Shown here: positions 43,089 through 50,706 of the stretch, in pieces
How the letters are laid out: the number at the start of each line of letters is the position of its first letter
Position numbering within the stretch: the stretch's first letter is position 1
Source: Selenomonas sp. TAMA-11512
Lineage (GTDB): Bacteria; Bacillota; Negativicutes; Selenomonadales; Selenomonadaceae
Direction: 5' to 3'
Assembly (NCBI RefSeq): GCF_037076525.1
Contig: NZ_AP029018.1
Span: forward strand, 1,885,001-1,949,000
Length of the DNA stretch: 64,000 nt
The notes under the pieces: model-generated
What the model was told of the DNA's origin: nothing
Databases searched by the model: none
Seen by the model: the letters and a program-made list of their open reading frames with translations, nothing else
Made by a program: the position numbers and the translations under genes

Positions 43089-44357
43089 TCACCTGCCATG
43101 GAGTACACTTGCGGGCTGCAGCGAAAGCAGCATGCGGATGGCGGGGAGACTGCCGACCAGCAGAACGATGATCATCAATCCCCCGACGATGGGAAGTACG
43201 AGTACATTCGTCGCGATGTTCGAGCCGAAGACCGTCTCACCGATCACCTGCGCAAGGCCCAAGCCGACGATGCAGCCGGCAATGCCGCCGATGATGCCAG
43301 TGACGAAAATCTCCGCCAGGACCATCAGAATAACGGAGAGATTCGAGGCTCCGAGAGCCTTCATGAGACCGAGTTCACGGCTGCGCTCCATGATGTTCGC
43401 ACTGACGAGATTCGAAACGCCCAGTGCGGCCGACAGAAGCGACAGCACGGTAATGAGGAGCATCAGCAGCTCCGTCTTATCGAGGATCTTCCCTTCCGAT
43501 TCGGCAATCTGACGCACAGGCTGTGCCGAAGCCCCTTCGATCGCCTCTTCCAGCTGGAAGGCAATCGAGCTGACATACGCCGTGCAGTACCAGATTTCAC
43601 GCTCCTTTTGGCTGAGACGATCCGGATTTGCCGCAGCCTTGCGGGCAAGATCATTCTCAGGCGTCGTGATGGCGCTGACCGATACGCGGTCAATCTTGCC
43701 CTGCAGCGAAAGGATCGACTGCAGTACCGACAGCTCCATGCTGACCGCCTCGTCCTCCGCACCGCCGCCGGAGACGATGCCGACGACCTTCAATGTACCC
43801 TCGCTTCCGTTCGGCTCCCGATAGCGCAGTGTATCACCCAAGGCGATTCCCTTTTCCTGCGCGAGCTTCGTCCCCACGAGCACCTCATCGGCAGCTTTTG
43901 GCCACGCGCCGTCAATCTGCCACCAGGACTTGATCTCCTGGTCGCCGGTCGTAAAAGGCTCTCCTGTCGGAAGCGTCATCTCGTGCGCAAACCATGTACC
44001 GATTGCGGGCATCTCAGCTCCGTCGTCGAGCGTGATTTTCCCGTCCAGCTCCGGTGTAAAAGCGACGATGTTGTTCGCCCAGAAGATGGACTTGATCTTG
44101 CCGAGGTCTTCCTCTTTAAGATATTCCTTGCGTGCGCCCTCAACGCCGTAGACATCCTGCAGGACCGTCGAGCTCTGCGGTGTAATCGTGATATTGGCGC
44201 CATAAGCCTTGAGTTCCTGGTTGACCTTGTCGCCGATGTCAAACATGACATTGAGCATGGCGGCAGCGAGACTGGCGCCAAGAGCAACGGTAAGGGCAAT
44301 GAGCGCAAATCGATTGCGCTGGCGTATGAGCGCACCTTTTACCATTTGCCAGAACAT
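43089..44357 (-). CDS. FtsX-like ABC permease 1
   Basis: A 422-residue permease with the same design as its neighbour: helix at 12-40, a large periplasmic domain (QELKAYGANITITPQSSTVL), then three helices with MERSRELGLMKALGASN. In P19/FTR1-linked loci this ABC part is thought to move reducing power or iron-handling factors, though no substrate is known. SD GGGAGGG. 18 bases after the DUF2318 gene. Confidence 0.9.
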   Translation of the reverse strand: MFWQMVKGALIRQRNRFALIALTVALGASLAAAMLNVMFDIGDKVNQELKAYGANITITPQSSTVLQDVYGVEGARKEYLKEEDLGKIKSIFWANNIVAFTPELDGKITLDDGAEMPAIGTWFAHEMTLPTGEPFTTGDQEIKSWWQIDGAWPKAADEVLVGTKLAQEKGIALGDTLRYREPNGSEGTLKVVGIVSGGGAEDEAVSMELSVLQSILSLQGKIDRVSVSAITTPENDLARKAAANPDRLSQKEREIWYCTAYVSSIAFQLEEAIEGASAQPVRQIAESEGKILDKTELLMLLITVLSLLSAALGVSNLVSANIMERSRELGLMKALGASNLSVILMVLAEIFVTGIIGGIAGCIVGLGLAQVIGETVFGSNIATNVLVLPIVGGLMIIVLLVGSLPAIRMLLSLQPASVLHGR

Positions 44358-44375
44358 AGGGCTATGCCCTCCCTT

Positions 44376-45635
44376 CTACATAAAGTGCTTCTTTTTCTCT
44401 TCAAGCTCCATCTGGAAGACACGCAGCTTGCCATCGACAATCGTGTATTTAATGGGGATCGGATTGCACCCGCCGGGGATACCGATCGTCGCCTTGTTCA
44501 TCTGGACATCGCAGAGCTTGCATATGATATTGCTGTCCTTCTCATAGTATCCCGTGGCCCCGCAGATTTCGCAGGCATCCAGACCGACACCGTAAGCATT
44601 GCCGCCTTTCAGGACGACGATGTAGCGTACCATCTTCCCGTCCGAAGTCTGATAGACAAAGCGATGCAGATGCCCGTCCTTGACTTCATTGAGATCCACG
44701 TCGATATTCCCGTCGACGGCGGTGACGGGGACAGCCGGTACGATTTCTTCCTTCTTATTCGCGTAGCTCGATCCGAGACTGGAAAAGAGCACCATGATGA
44801 CAAGAGCCGCCATCGTTGCCGTCGCCCAGCGGCGCTTGTGAATCGCGCGGATAAGCTCCTTGCGGTACTCCGCCGGATTCCATTCGGGCAGCTTCGCCGG
44901 CAGCTTCTGTGAAAAGAGTGCCAGCGGCACGAAGAGCAGACCGAAGAAGATGATGAAGATGAGCCAGGAAGCATTGTCGATGAGAGGCGCCATGATGCTG
45001 AGGAGTGCGGAGCTGAACAGGATCTGCTTAGCCATCAGTATCTGCACGAGGAAAATTCCCTGCTGAATGACCATCGCGGCGGCCTGAATGATAAAAACGA
45101 AAAGCAGTCTTTTATAATAGAGCGCATCGGCCGCTTTATACGCCACATAGACGCCGATACAGCCAAGGATCGTCCCGCCGAAAAATCCGGCGATCTTCGT
45201 CGCCATCGTTGTCGTGTAGTAGTCGCCTGCCGACGCTATAATGGTGCTCACGGGAATCAGCCACAGCTCGATGCCGTGATAGATGCAAAGAAATATCGTC
45301 AAAAGCGTTATATTGTACGACAGTACCTTTGTCTTCATCTCTTTATGGATGGCGTCGCGCGTCAGCCAAAGGACGAGGACAATCTCAGATACGATGGAGA
45401 TCGCCATCGCCACCATCTCAATCGATTCACGCGAGACGGCATTTTTGGTGCCCAAGCGTGCGGCGATGATGGCAATCGAGAGCCAGAAGCCCCACTTGAG
45501 CGCACTCTTGAACGTCCCCTGATAATCCGTCACGGGAAGTCTGGAGAGCGTTGCAAAGAGTACACCCAGAGGGACGCCAAGTGTCAAGACCTGTTCCATC
45601 GAAGGAATACACGTCTGCAAAAACGTTTGGAGCAT
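44376..45635 (-). CDS. Membrane protein with C-terminal DUF2318 Fe-S-like domain
   Basis: A 419-residue protein. It has about nine transmembrane helices from 10 to 295, then an extracytoplasmic DUF2318 domain. Cysteines at 355, 358, 372, 375 and 390 (LDACEICGATGYYEKD, CKLCDVQMNKATIGIPGGC) are placed to hold a metal or Fe-S centre. The family (Cj1660-like) accompanies P19 and FTR1 and is a candidate membrane electron conduit. I start at the ATG at 45635 with GAGGGAG ahead. A strong hairpin separates it from p19. Confidence 0.88.
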   Translation of the reverse strand: MLQTFLQTCIPSMEQVLTLGVPLGVLFATLSRLPVTDYQGTFKSALKWGFWLSIAIIAARLGTKNAVSRESIEMVAMAISIVSEIVLVLWLTRDAIHKEMKTKVLSYNITLLTIFLCIYHGIELWLIPVSTIIASAGDYYTTTMATKIAGFFGGTILGCIGVYVAYKAADALYYKRLLFVFIIQAAAMVIQQGIFLVQILMAKQILFSSALLSIMAPLIDNASWLIFIIFFGLLFVPLALFSQKLPAKLPEWNPAEYRKELIRAIHKRRWATATMAALVIMVLFSSLGSSYANKKEEIVPAVPVTAVDGNIDVDLNEVKDGHLHRFVYQTSDGKMVRYIVVLKGGNAYGVGLDACEICGATGYYEKDSNIICKLCDVQMNKATIGIPGGCNPIPIKYTIVDGKLRVFQMELEEKKKHFM

Positions 45636-45680
45636 TTCTCTCTCCCTCACTTTCAAGAAAAAGGGGCTGTTATTGAATTA

Positions 45681-45710
45681 GGGGCTGTTGTACAAAAGTA
45701 CAACAGCCCC
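45681..45710. other. Perfect 13-bp hairpin between p19 and DUF2318 genes
   Basis: GGGGCTGTTGTAC-AAAA-GTACAACAGCCCC. On the minus strand TAATTCAATAACAGCCCCTTTTT follows, so termination would be partial. It could lower expression of the downstream membrane genes relative to p19. Confidence 0.8.
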
Positions 45711-45718
45711 CTGATTCA

Positions 45719-46297
45719 TTACCAGCGGCGTGGTACGAAGTCGAAGTCCCAAGTCATCTGAACCGGTTCATCCCAAAAGCGGCCCGGAACGCCCGTCTCA
45801 TCGTCGACATGGAGGAGGTAGTTCGAGCGGTATGGGCTCTCGATGGAGAACTGCATCTTGTACTTGCCTGCACCGAGCAGCTTTACGTTTGCACCGTAGT
45901 GAGGACCGTCATCCGCACTCATCGGCATGAACGTACCCTCAACGCTCTTGCCGGCATTTATGCCGTCCACCTTCGTGAACTTGTAGTGAACCGTGAGGTA
46001 CGGGATCCACTCACCGACGCCGAAGCCCGTCTCATTGCCTTCCGTTGCGTGGATATCCGTCTCGATGTGCATATCCGCCTGGTCTGCCGGGAGACTCTCT
46101 CCTGCCGGCACCATGTCAACAGGCTGGAAGTAAACGAGCGCAACCTTGAACTTGTTTACCGTGTCTTCCTGCTCATCGCCGATCGGATACTCTGTGAAGC
46201 CGGCTGCACTGACCGCACCGTTGCACGCGAAAAGCGATGCTGCAACTGCCGTAACGGCAAGCGCCTTCTTCAGGTGTTTGAGCTTGAAAAACTTCAT
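45719..46297 (-). CDS. P19/Tp34-type periplasmic iron-binding protein
   Basis: A 192-residue exported protein of the P19/Tp34/FetP family (high-affinity iron, also binds copper). Signal residues 1-31 (LAVTAVAASLFACNGAVSAA). The mature part has YPIGDEQEDTVNKFKVALVY, the ligand segment ADMHIETDIHATEG, and FMPMSADDGPHYGANV (Met, Asp and His near the metal site). It works with FTR1, which it precedes or follows in all known loci. I start at the ATG at 46297 with AAGGAGAGG upstream. It is 103 bases after the FTR1 gene. Confidence 0.93.
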   Translation of the reverse strand: MKFFKLKHLKKALAVTAVAASLFACNGAVSAAGFTEYPIGDEQEDTVNKFKVALVYFQPVDMVPAGESLPADQADMHIETDIHATEGNETGFGVGEWIPYLTVHYKFTKVDGINAGKSVEGTFMPMSADDGPHYGANVKLLGAGKYKMQFSIESPYRSNYLLHVDDETGVPGRFWDEPVQMTWDFDFVPRRW

Positions 46298-46342
46298 ATT
46301 ATCCTCTCCTTGTATAAATATAGAAGAATACATATATAGGAA

Positions 46343-46392
46343 CCCGCTAAGCGGGAAATCCACAAATCACATCCTCTGCCGAAGGCAAGAGG
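46343..46392. other. Two small hairpins between FTR1 and p19 genes
   Basis: CCCGC-TAA-GCGGG at 46343-46355 and CCTCTGCC-GAA-GGCAAGAGG at 46373-46392. They lie in the 103-base gap and may set mRNA stability or partial termination. Confidence 0.5.
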
Positions 46393-46400
46393 TACAAGCG

Positions 46401-47588
46401 CTATGCGTGCCTTGCTTTAGCCCGCGCCCGCAGCACCATCCCGACGCCGATGAGCAGAATAAACGCCTGCATCCCGAGCGTCTCCGCCGTCGGGTAGATG
46501 CCCAGGATATCCACCTGGACAGGGAAGCTGTCCAGCTGTGTCATCGGCAGAACGCTGCCCTCCTGCAGCTCCTTGACAGCGCTGCCCGAAAAGGTCACGG
46601 CGAGCAGGAACATAAGGGCACTCGTAAAGAGGAAGAAGGGACGAAGCGGGATGCGCACGATGCCCTTCGAGATACCGAAGTAAATCCCGGCAAGCGCCAC
46701 ACAGCCAGCGCCGAATCCTGCCCAAATCATCTGGACATCTGCTGCGGCATTGTTGAAGAGCGCCTGATAGAACAGAATGACCTCGGCTCCCTCGCGGTAC
46801 ACGGCGAGAAACGCCGCAAGACCGAGCGCCCTGGCCGTCCCCTGCGATACCGAATGCGCGACGAGGCCGTCGATGTACTGCTTCCACGACTTCGTGTCCG
46901 CCTTGCCGCCGAGCCATGCACTCGTAGCGAGAAGAACGACGACGGCAAAGAGAGCCGTGCCTCCCTCGATCACCTCACGGCTCATGCCTCCCACATTCGC
47001 ATCGAGGACGGTCACAAACACATAGGCGCTCGCAAAGCTTGCAATGATCGCGCCGATGGACCAGTTATAGACCGTTCCGAGATACTTCTCGTTGCCCGTT
47101 CTCTGCAGATAGGCGATAATCGCGACGAGGACGAGGATCGCCTCAAGCCCCTCGCGAATCAGAATCAGAAATGCCGGCAGGAAGGCAGCCCAGCCCGTGC
47201 CGCCATGTGCATTCTCAAGCGACCGGACGTTCTCGTTGACCATGCGCTTGAGCTCATCCGCTTCCTTCTGCACCGCTTCAATGGGTTCGCCGTTCTTCAT
47301 GGAGCGCTTGAGCTTGTAGAACTGAAACTCCGTGATGTTCGTTTCCTTTGAGGAGACCGTTGTGCGCAGGACGTTCTCAAGCCCTTCCGCCTCATAGAGA
47401 CCGTAGTAGGCATTGTTCACGAGATCACGTCCGCCTTCATAGTCGCCCGTCTTGTATACCTCGACCGCCTGATCGACGACTACGGCGATGCGGTCCGCCA
47501 CCTCCTGCCATTTCGGCGCGGCCTCGGCCGTCGCGAAACTAAAGCAAACGACCATCATTATTAATACATACGTATATATTCGTTTCAA
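46401..47588 (-). CDS. FTR1 family iron permease
   Basis: A 395-residue protein. A signal-type N-terminus (1-23) and a periplasmic helical region up to 130 precede a seven-helix FTR1 core with both iron motifs, REGLE at 145-149 and REGAE at 265-269. This is the large form in which an EfeO-like N-terminal domain is fused to the permease. FTR1 proteins import ferric iron after Fe2+ oxidation. The start is TTG with AAGGGTGAGATT upstream. It lies between tonB and p19. Confidence 0.93.
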   Translation of the reverse strand: MKRIYTYVLIMMVVCFSFATAEAAPKWQEVADRIAVVVDQAVEVYKTGDYEGGRDLVNNAYYGLYEAEGLENVLRTTVSSKETNITEFQFYKLKRSMKNGEPIEAVQKEADELKRMVNENVRSLENAHGGTGWAAFLPAFLILIREGLEAILVLVAIIAYLQRTGNEKYLGTVYNWSIGAIIASFASAYVFVTVLDANVGGMSREVIEGGTALFAVVVLLATSAWLGGKADTKSWKQYIDGLVAHSVSQGTARALGLAAFLAVYREGAEVILFYQALFNNAAADVQMIWAGFGAGCVALAGIYFGISKGIVRIPLRPFFLFTSALMFLLAVTFSGSAVKELQEGSVLPMTQLDSFPVQVDILGIYPTAETLGMQAFILLIGVGMVLRARAKARHA

Positions 47589-47637
47589 AATCTCACCCTT
47601 CTTCCCACTTGTGATTTTTAAATCTCGCTTTTATTCG

Positions 47638-47666
47638 TTTGTCAGAATCATCCCTTTTCTGACAAA
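47638..47666. other. Hairpin between tonB and FTR1 genes
   Basis: TTTGTCAGAA / TTCTGACAAA, 10-bp perfect arms, 9-base loop. No T-run; possible attenuator or processing site. Confidence 0.6.
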
Positions 47667-47690
47667 AACGACTATAGATGAGAATCGCTT

Positions 47691-48425
47691 TTACTCTTCC
47701 GGCTTTGCATCCTTCGCACCCTTTTCGGCGGCAGCCTTTTCTCTCATCCACAGCTCTTTATTCGTGCGTATCTTTATATTTTCCCTGTCATCGAAGATGT
47801 GCGGACCCGAGCCGTCAAACTCGAACATGATGAGACGCTTCGTCTTCATCGTCTTTCCTTCCATATCAACGGCAGGCTCAAATTTGAACCGACGAATCGC
47901 ATTCAAGCAAATTGTGTCAATGACGGTACGATTTGACGTCTTCGTTATTTTATACCCCGTCATCTTCCCGTTCTCGTCCAGATCGACAAGAAAACCGACA
48001 CGGCCGCGGAAATTCGTTCCGCTCGTATCCGGCGTATACCCTTCCACGATGAGCGCACCGAATTGCATATTCTGCTGCTTCGGCGGCTTATTCCCCTTCG
48101 ACTCCGGATTATCCTTGTTCTCCATTTGGTCGAGCTTCTCGATTGCTTCCTCCGTCGTCTCCGCCTCAATGGGCGTATACTCCTCAGGAGGTATATCGAC
48201 GACCGGCGGCTCAGGCGGCGGCGGTTCCTCTTCCTTCTTTTCCGGCTCGGCTTCCTCCTCGCCGTTCTCTTCACCATAGTCGTCAACCATCGTCATTTCA
48301 TCGATGGTGACGGGATTGCCCCGAAAATCGAGCAAGGGAAGCGCCAAGCCCGCACCCAGCCAGATAAAGAAGTGCAGGAAGATGGCTGCCAGAACCGTCA
48401 GGCGCCAATTCGGTGAATATCGCAT
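47691..48425 (-). CDS. tonB: TonB family protein
   Basis: A 244-residue protein that couples inner-membrane proton force to outer-membrane receptors. One N-terminal helix (VLAAIFLHFFIWLGAGLALP) is followed by a Glu/Lys/Pro linker about 55-120 (EPEKKEEEPPPPEPP) and a C-terminal TonB domain with GRVGFLVDLDENGKMTGYKI and NAIRRFKFEPA. The last 40 residues are charged and extend beyond the usual TonB end. SD GAGGTAGGG. It follows exbB-exbD. No TonB-dependent receptor gene is in the window. Confidence 0.93.
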   Translation of the reverse strand: MRYSPNWRLTVLAAIFLHFFIWLGAGLALPLLDFRGNPVTIDEMTMVDDYGEENGEEEAEPEKKEEEPPPPEPPVVDIPPEEYTPIEAETTEEAIEKLDQMENKDNPESKGNKPPKQQNMQFGALIVEGYTPDTSGTNFRGRVGFLVDLDENGKMTGYKITKTSNRTVIDTICLNAIRRFKFEPAVDMEGKTMKTKRLIMFEFDGSGPHIFDDRENIKIRTNKELWMREKAAAEKGAKDAKPEE

Positions 48426-48429
48426 AGCC

Positions 48430-48837
48430 CTACCTCTTTGTCTCGGTCGCTATCGACACATGGCGCGTACCGGCGCGCTTCAGAATATCCAGTACATGGA
48501 CGACGTCCTCGTAATCCGCCTGTGCGTCGCCGCGCAGAACAAAGACCGTATCGGCATCCGCCGCCAAAGCATCTCTGACCTTCTGCTCAATCTCCTGATT
48601 GGGCAGCTCATCCTTATCAAAGAGGACATCGCCGCGCTGCGTGACCGTAATCGGCACGATGTTCGGACGCGTCTCCATTTTCGCTGCAGCCGCCTGCGGC
48701 AGAGCGACCTGCACGGTATTCGTCTGCACCATGTAGATGGTCGATATCATAAAGAACACGAGAAGGAACAGCATGATATCTATCATCGGTATAATCATGA
48801 CAAGCGGCTCTTTTGTAATGCGCATATCACGACGCAT
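48430..48837 (-). CDS. exbD: Biopolymer transporter ExbD
   Basis: A 135-residue protein with one helix (LVMIIPMIDIMLFLLVFFMI) that carries the proton-path Asp, and a periplasmic domain ending in GDAQADYEDVVHVLDILKRA. The ATG at 48837 overlaps the exbB stop by 11 bases. It forms the TonB motor with ExbB. Confidence 0.94.
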   Translation of the reverse strand: MRRDMRITKEPLVMIIPMIDIMLFLLVFFMISTIYMVQTNTVQVALPQAAAAKMETRPNIVPITVTQRGDVLFDKDELPNQEIEQKVRDALAADADTVFVLRGDAQADYEDVVHVLDILKRAGTRHVSIATETKR

Positions 48838-49450
48838 GACTTGTGCCGCCTTTCCTGTGAAGAGCACTGATTACAGCCGTCGACGTCTTGTCGAGTGCCG
48901 CGAGCATCTCATCGAGCCGCTGTGCAAAGTACGTGTGGACAAGCAGCGCAAAGATGGCCACACAGAGCCCTGTCGCCGTCGCGATGAGCGCTTCGCCGAT
49001 ACCGCCCGTGATGGCAAGCGGTTCTCCCGCCCGCACGCTGAAGATCGAGAACGACTCTATCATGCCCGAGATCGTGCCCAAAAGGCCCAGGAGTGGTGCC
49101 AACGTGACAATCGTGGAAAGGTAATTCAGATGCGCGCGAAGCTCCATCGCCACCTCCGTATACGCCGTATCAAGCGCAAGCTGTACATCCTGCCCGTTGA
49201 GCTGCGCACGGAATCCGGCCTCCGCAACTGTTCCCGGAGCCGTATTCTCCGCTCCGCTCGTCTCCATGGCCTTATTCACATCGCCCTCTCCCAGAAGCGG
49301 AAGCTGCGCGATGAACGCCGCCGCGTTGCGTCCGGCTTGCCGATAGAAGCGAAATCTCTCAATACCTATCACAGCGACCGCGATTGAACAAAGCAAAAGA
49401 GCGTACATGACAGAGCCGCCCTTTTGGAATAACTCTAAGCTGTTTTCCAT
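48827..49450 (-). CDS. exbB: MotA/TolQ/ExbB proton channel family protein
   Basis: A 207-residue protein with three helices: MYALLLCSIAVAVIGIERFR, then APLLGLLGTISGMIESFSIF and GIGEALIATATGLCVAIFAL, the last two forming the proton path. It is the first gene of the iron cluster. The promoter is at 49499-49527 with a Fur-like box over the start site. Confidence 0.94.
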   Translation of the reverse strand: MENSLELFQKGGSVMYALLLCSIAVAVIGIERFRFYRQAGRNAAAFIAQLPLLGEGDVNKAMETSGAENTAPGTVAEAGFRAQLNGQDVQLALDTAYTEVAMELRAHLNYLSTIVTLAPLLGLLGTISGMIESFSIFSVRAGEPLAITGGIGEALIATATGLCVAIFALLVHTYFAQRLDEMLAALDKTSTAVISALHRKGGTSHAS

Positions 49451-49469
49451 ATGTACATCTCCAAATCAA

Positions 49470-49487
49470 TTGATAATGAATATGAGT
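49470..49487. promoter_or_regulatory. Fur-like box before exbB
   Basis: TTGATAATGAATATGAGT has a good left half (TGATAAT) and a degenerate right half. It covers the predicted transcription start. Weaker than the feo Fur box. Confidence 0.55.
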
Positions 49488-49498
49488 GACTATACCAA

Positions 49499-49527
49499 AG
49501 TATATGACTTTCATTCTAAAATGTCAA
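49499..49527 (-). promoter_or_regulatory. Promoter of the exbB iron operon
   Basis: Minus-strand TTGACA (49527-49522), 17 bases, TATACT (49504-49499). It is 49 bases before the exbB ATG. Confidence 0.8.
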
Positions 49528-49586
49528 GGTGGAAAATGAATAAACAGCATCTATGGCTGACTCTGTTCAAGGGGCACGCTCGACAG

Positions 49587-49634
49587 CACACACGAAAAAA
49601 GCCCTGCCTCGCGGCAGAGCTCCTTCCGTGTGTG
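49587..49634. other. Long hairpin in the 369-base gap before exbB
   Basis: Outer stem CACACACG / CGTGTGTG encloses AAAAAAGCC and an inner CTGCC-TCGC-GGCAG stem. It probably terminates the HMA2-like gene, or lies in a small RNA. The rest of 49451-49819 is AT-rich and holds only the exbB promoter. Confidence 0.5.
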
Positions 49635-49819
49635 TGTATTATATTTAAGAGAGTGACTAAGCACGTTTTTACTATAACACAACTGAAATAGATTTTCAAT
49701 AGCTTTTGAGAATTTTTCCCAATTATTTTTTTGACGCTTCCTGTCCCCCGCGCGCATTGTCCTCTCCGCCCCGTATTTGCCAAAGGATTCCTTTATTTGC
49801 CGTGAAAAAAAAGGACAAA

Positions 49820-50113
49820 TTATTGTTTCGCGTTTGCCTTGATGTATTCCTCCACTCGCGTGAGATCGGGATTCGTGTGGAGCAGCTGCGGCGTGTACTT
49901 GATGAGAATCGATCCCGTCACGGTATTCGTCTCGACCTCGGAGAGCTCTTTAAACGACCTGAGCTGCGCTTGAATCTCCTTGGCAAGCGCCTCATTTCCG
50001 ACAAGCTTTTTCGAGTACAGACGAATGCGTCCGGGAAGGAAGGATGAAATCTCCACCGACCGAATGAAAAGATCGAGTTTGTTCCTAGGTATCTGTATGC
50101 CGAATAAATCCAT
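49820..50113 (-). CDS. HMA2-like small domain protein
   Basis: A 97-residue protein with the layout of heavy-metal-associated domain 2: VEISSFLPGRIRLYSKKLVG, then an alpha-beta fold (LSEVETNTVTGSILIKYTP). It has no CxxC, so it is a non-canonical HMA fold and may sense lipid or protein rather than metal. I start at the ATG at 50113 with AAAAAGGAG upstream. An earlier start would read through repeat copy C. Confidence 0.75.
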   Translation of the reverse strand: MDLFGIQIPRNKLDLFIRSVEISSFLPGRIRLYSKKLVGNEALAKEIQAQLRSFKELSEVETNTVTGSILIKYTPQLLHTNPDLTRVEEYIKANAKQ

Positions 50114-50204
50114 GCCTATCTCCTTTTTGTTACACAGAGCCGCGCCCAAGCGCCCGTGAAATCTCTCGCGCCGCTCTTTGCAGGAAGCCGCGCCGAATGG
50201 CTTA

Positions 50205-50262
50205 AGGACGCACCGATAAATGCAGCGCCAATCTGACATACTTCATTTTATCAGCGTTTCCT
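50205..50262. repeat. MITE-like dispersed element, copy C (58-base compact form)
   Basis: Left AGGACGCACCGATAAATGCAG (two or so changes from copy A) is joined almost directly to the 33-base right arm (50230-50262; 31 of 33 identical to A). As RNA it would form a hairpin. Located between the one-helix gene and the HMA2-like gene. Confidence 0.75.
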
Positions 50263-50289
50263 CAGCTTCTTCCGCCTTCATAGACAAAA

Positions 50290-50317
50290 CTGCCATGAGA
50301 GCTTCCCCTCATGACAG
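50290..50317 (-). terminator. Terminator after the one-helix membrane gene
   Basis: CTGTCATGAG / CTCATGGCAG stem with an 8-base loop, then TTTTGTC on the minus strand. Confidence 0.75.
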
Positions 50318-50334
50318 CCCGTCACTTTATCCGT

Positions 50335-50526
50335 TTATGCGTCGGCGCCTTTACCCGACTCACTTTCAATGAGACCGGCAATCATCTCCGGCTCCTCTTC
50401 GAGAGCCGCCTTCTGCGCGCACTTCTTCTGCTCCATGTAGCGATACCCGAAAAAGCCGACGCCCACACCGATGACCAAGCCGAGCCAAAACGCCGGCTTG
50501 CCGTATCCAAAACCTGCATTGCCCAT
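50335..50526 (-). CDS. One-helix small membrane protein
   Basis: A 63-residue protein. A Gly-rich transmembrane helix (FWLGLVIGVGVGFFGYRYM) is followed by a basic then acidic tail (EQKKCAQKAALEEEPEM). No family recognised. The promoter at 50567-50596 and the terminator at 50290 suggest its own transcript. The HMA2-like gene follows after repeat copy C, and in other anaerobes such pairs occur, but I am not certain of that. Confidence 0.7.
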   Translation of the reverse strand: MGNAGFGYGKPAFWLGLVIGVGVGFFGYRYMEQKKCAQKAALEEEPEMIAGLIESESGKGADA

Positions 50527-50566
50527 CGCATATACCTCCGTAGTTACAAGAGAATTTGTTTCTATC

Positions 50567-50596
50567 AGAATAGCACGAAACGAGTGAAAAAGTCAA
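50567..50596 (-). promoter_or_regulatory. Promoter of the one-helix membrane gene
   Basis: Minus-strand TTGACT (50596-50591), 18 bases, TATTCT (50572-50567). Confidence 0.7.
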
Positions 50597-50706
50597 TAAA
50601 TAAGGGTTCTCAAGTGCATTCCGGAGAATCCTCCTGACGTCTTCGATCACCGTCTCTCTTATTAACGAAGATATCCTGTGATGAGCAGCTTCTCCTGCAC
50701 GTTTTT

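Noticed and set aside
43083-44912. 609-codon plus-strand frame opposite the FtsX permeases
   Set aside because: Antisense to clear permease genes; no domain and no start signals.
49407-49783. Short open frames on both strands in the gap before exbB
   Set aside because: AT-rich, no ribosome site, and they run through the exbB promoter and a hairpin.
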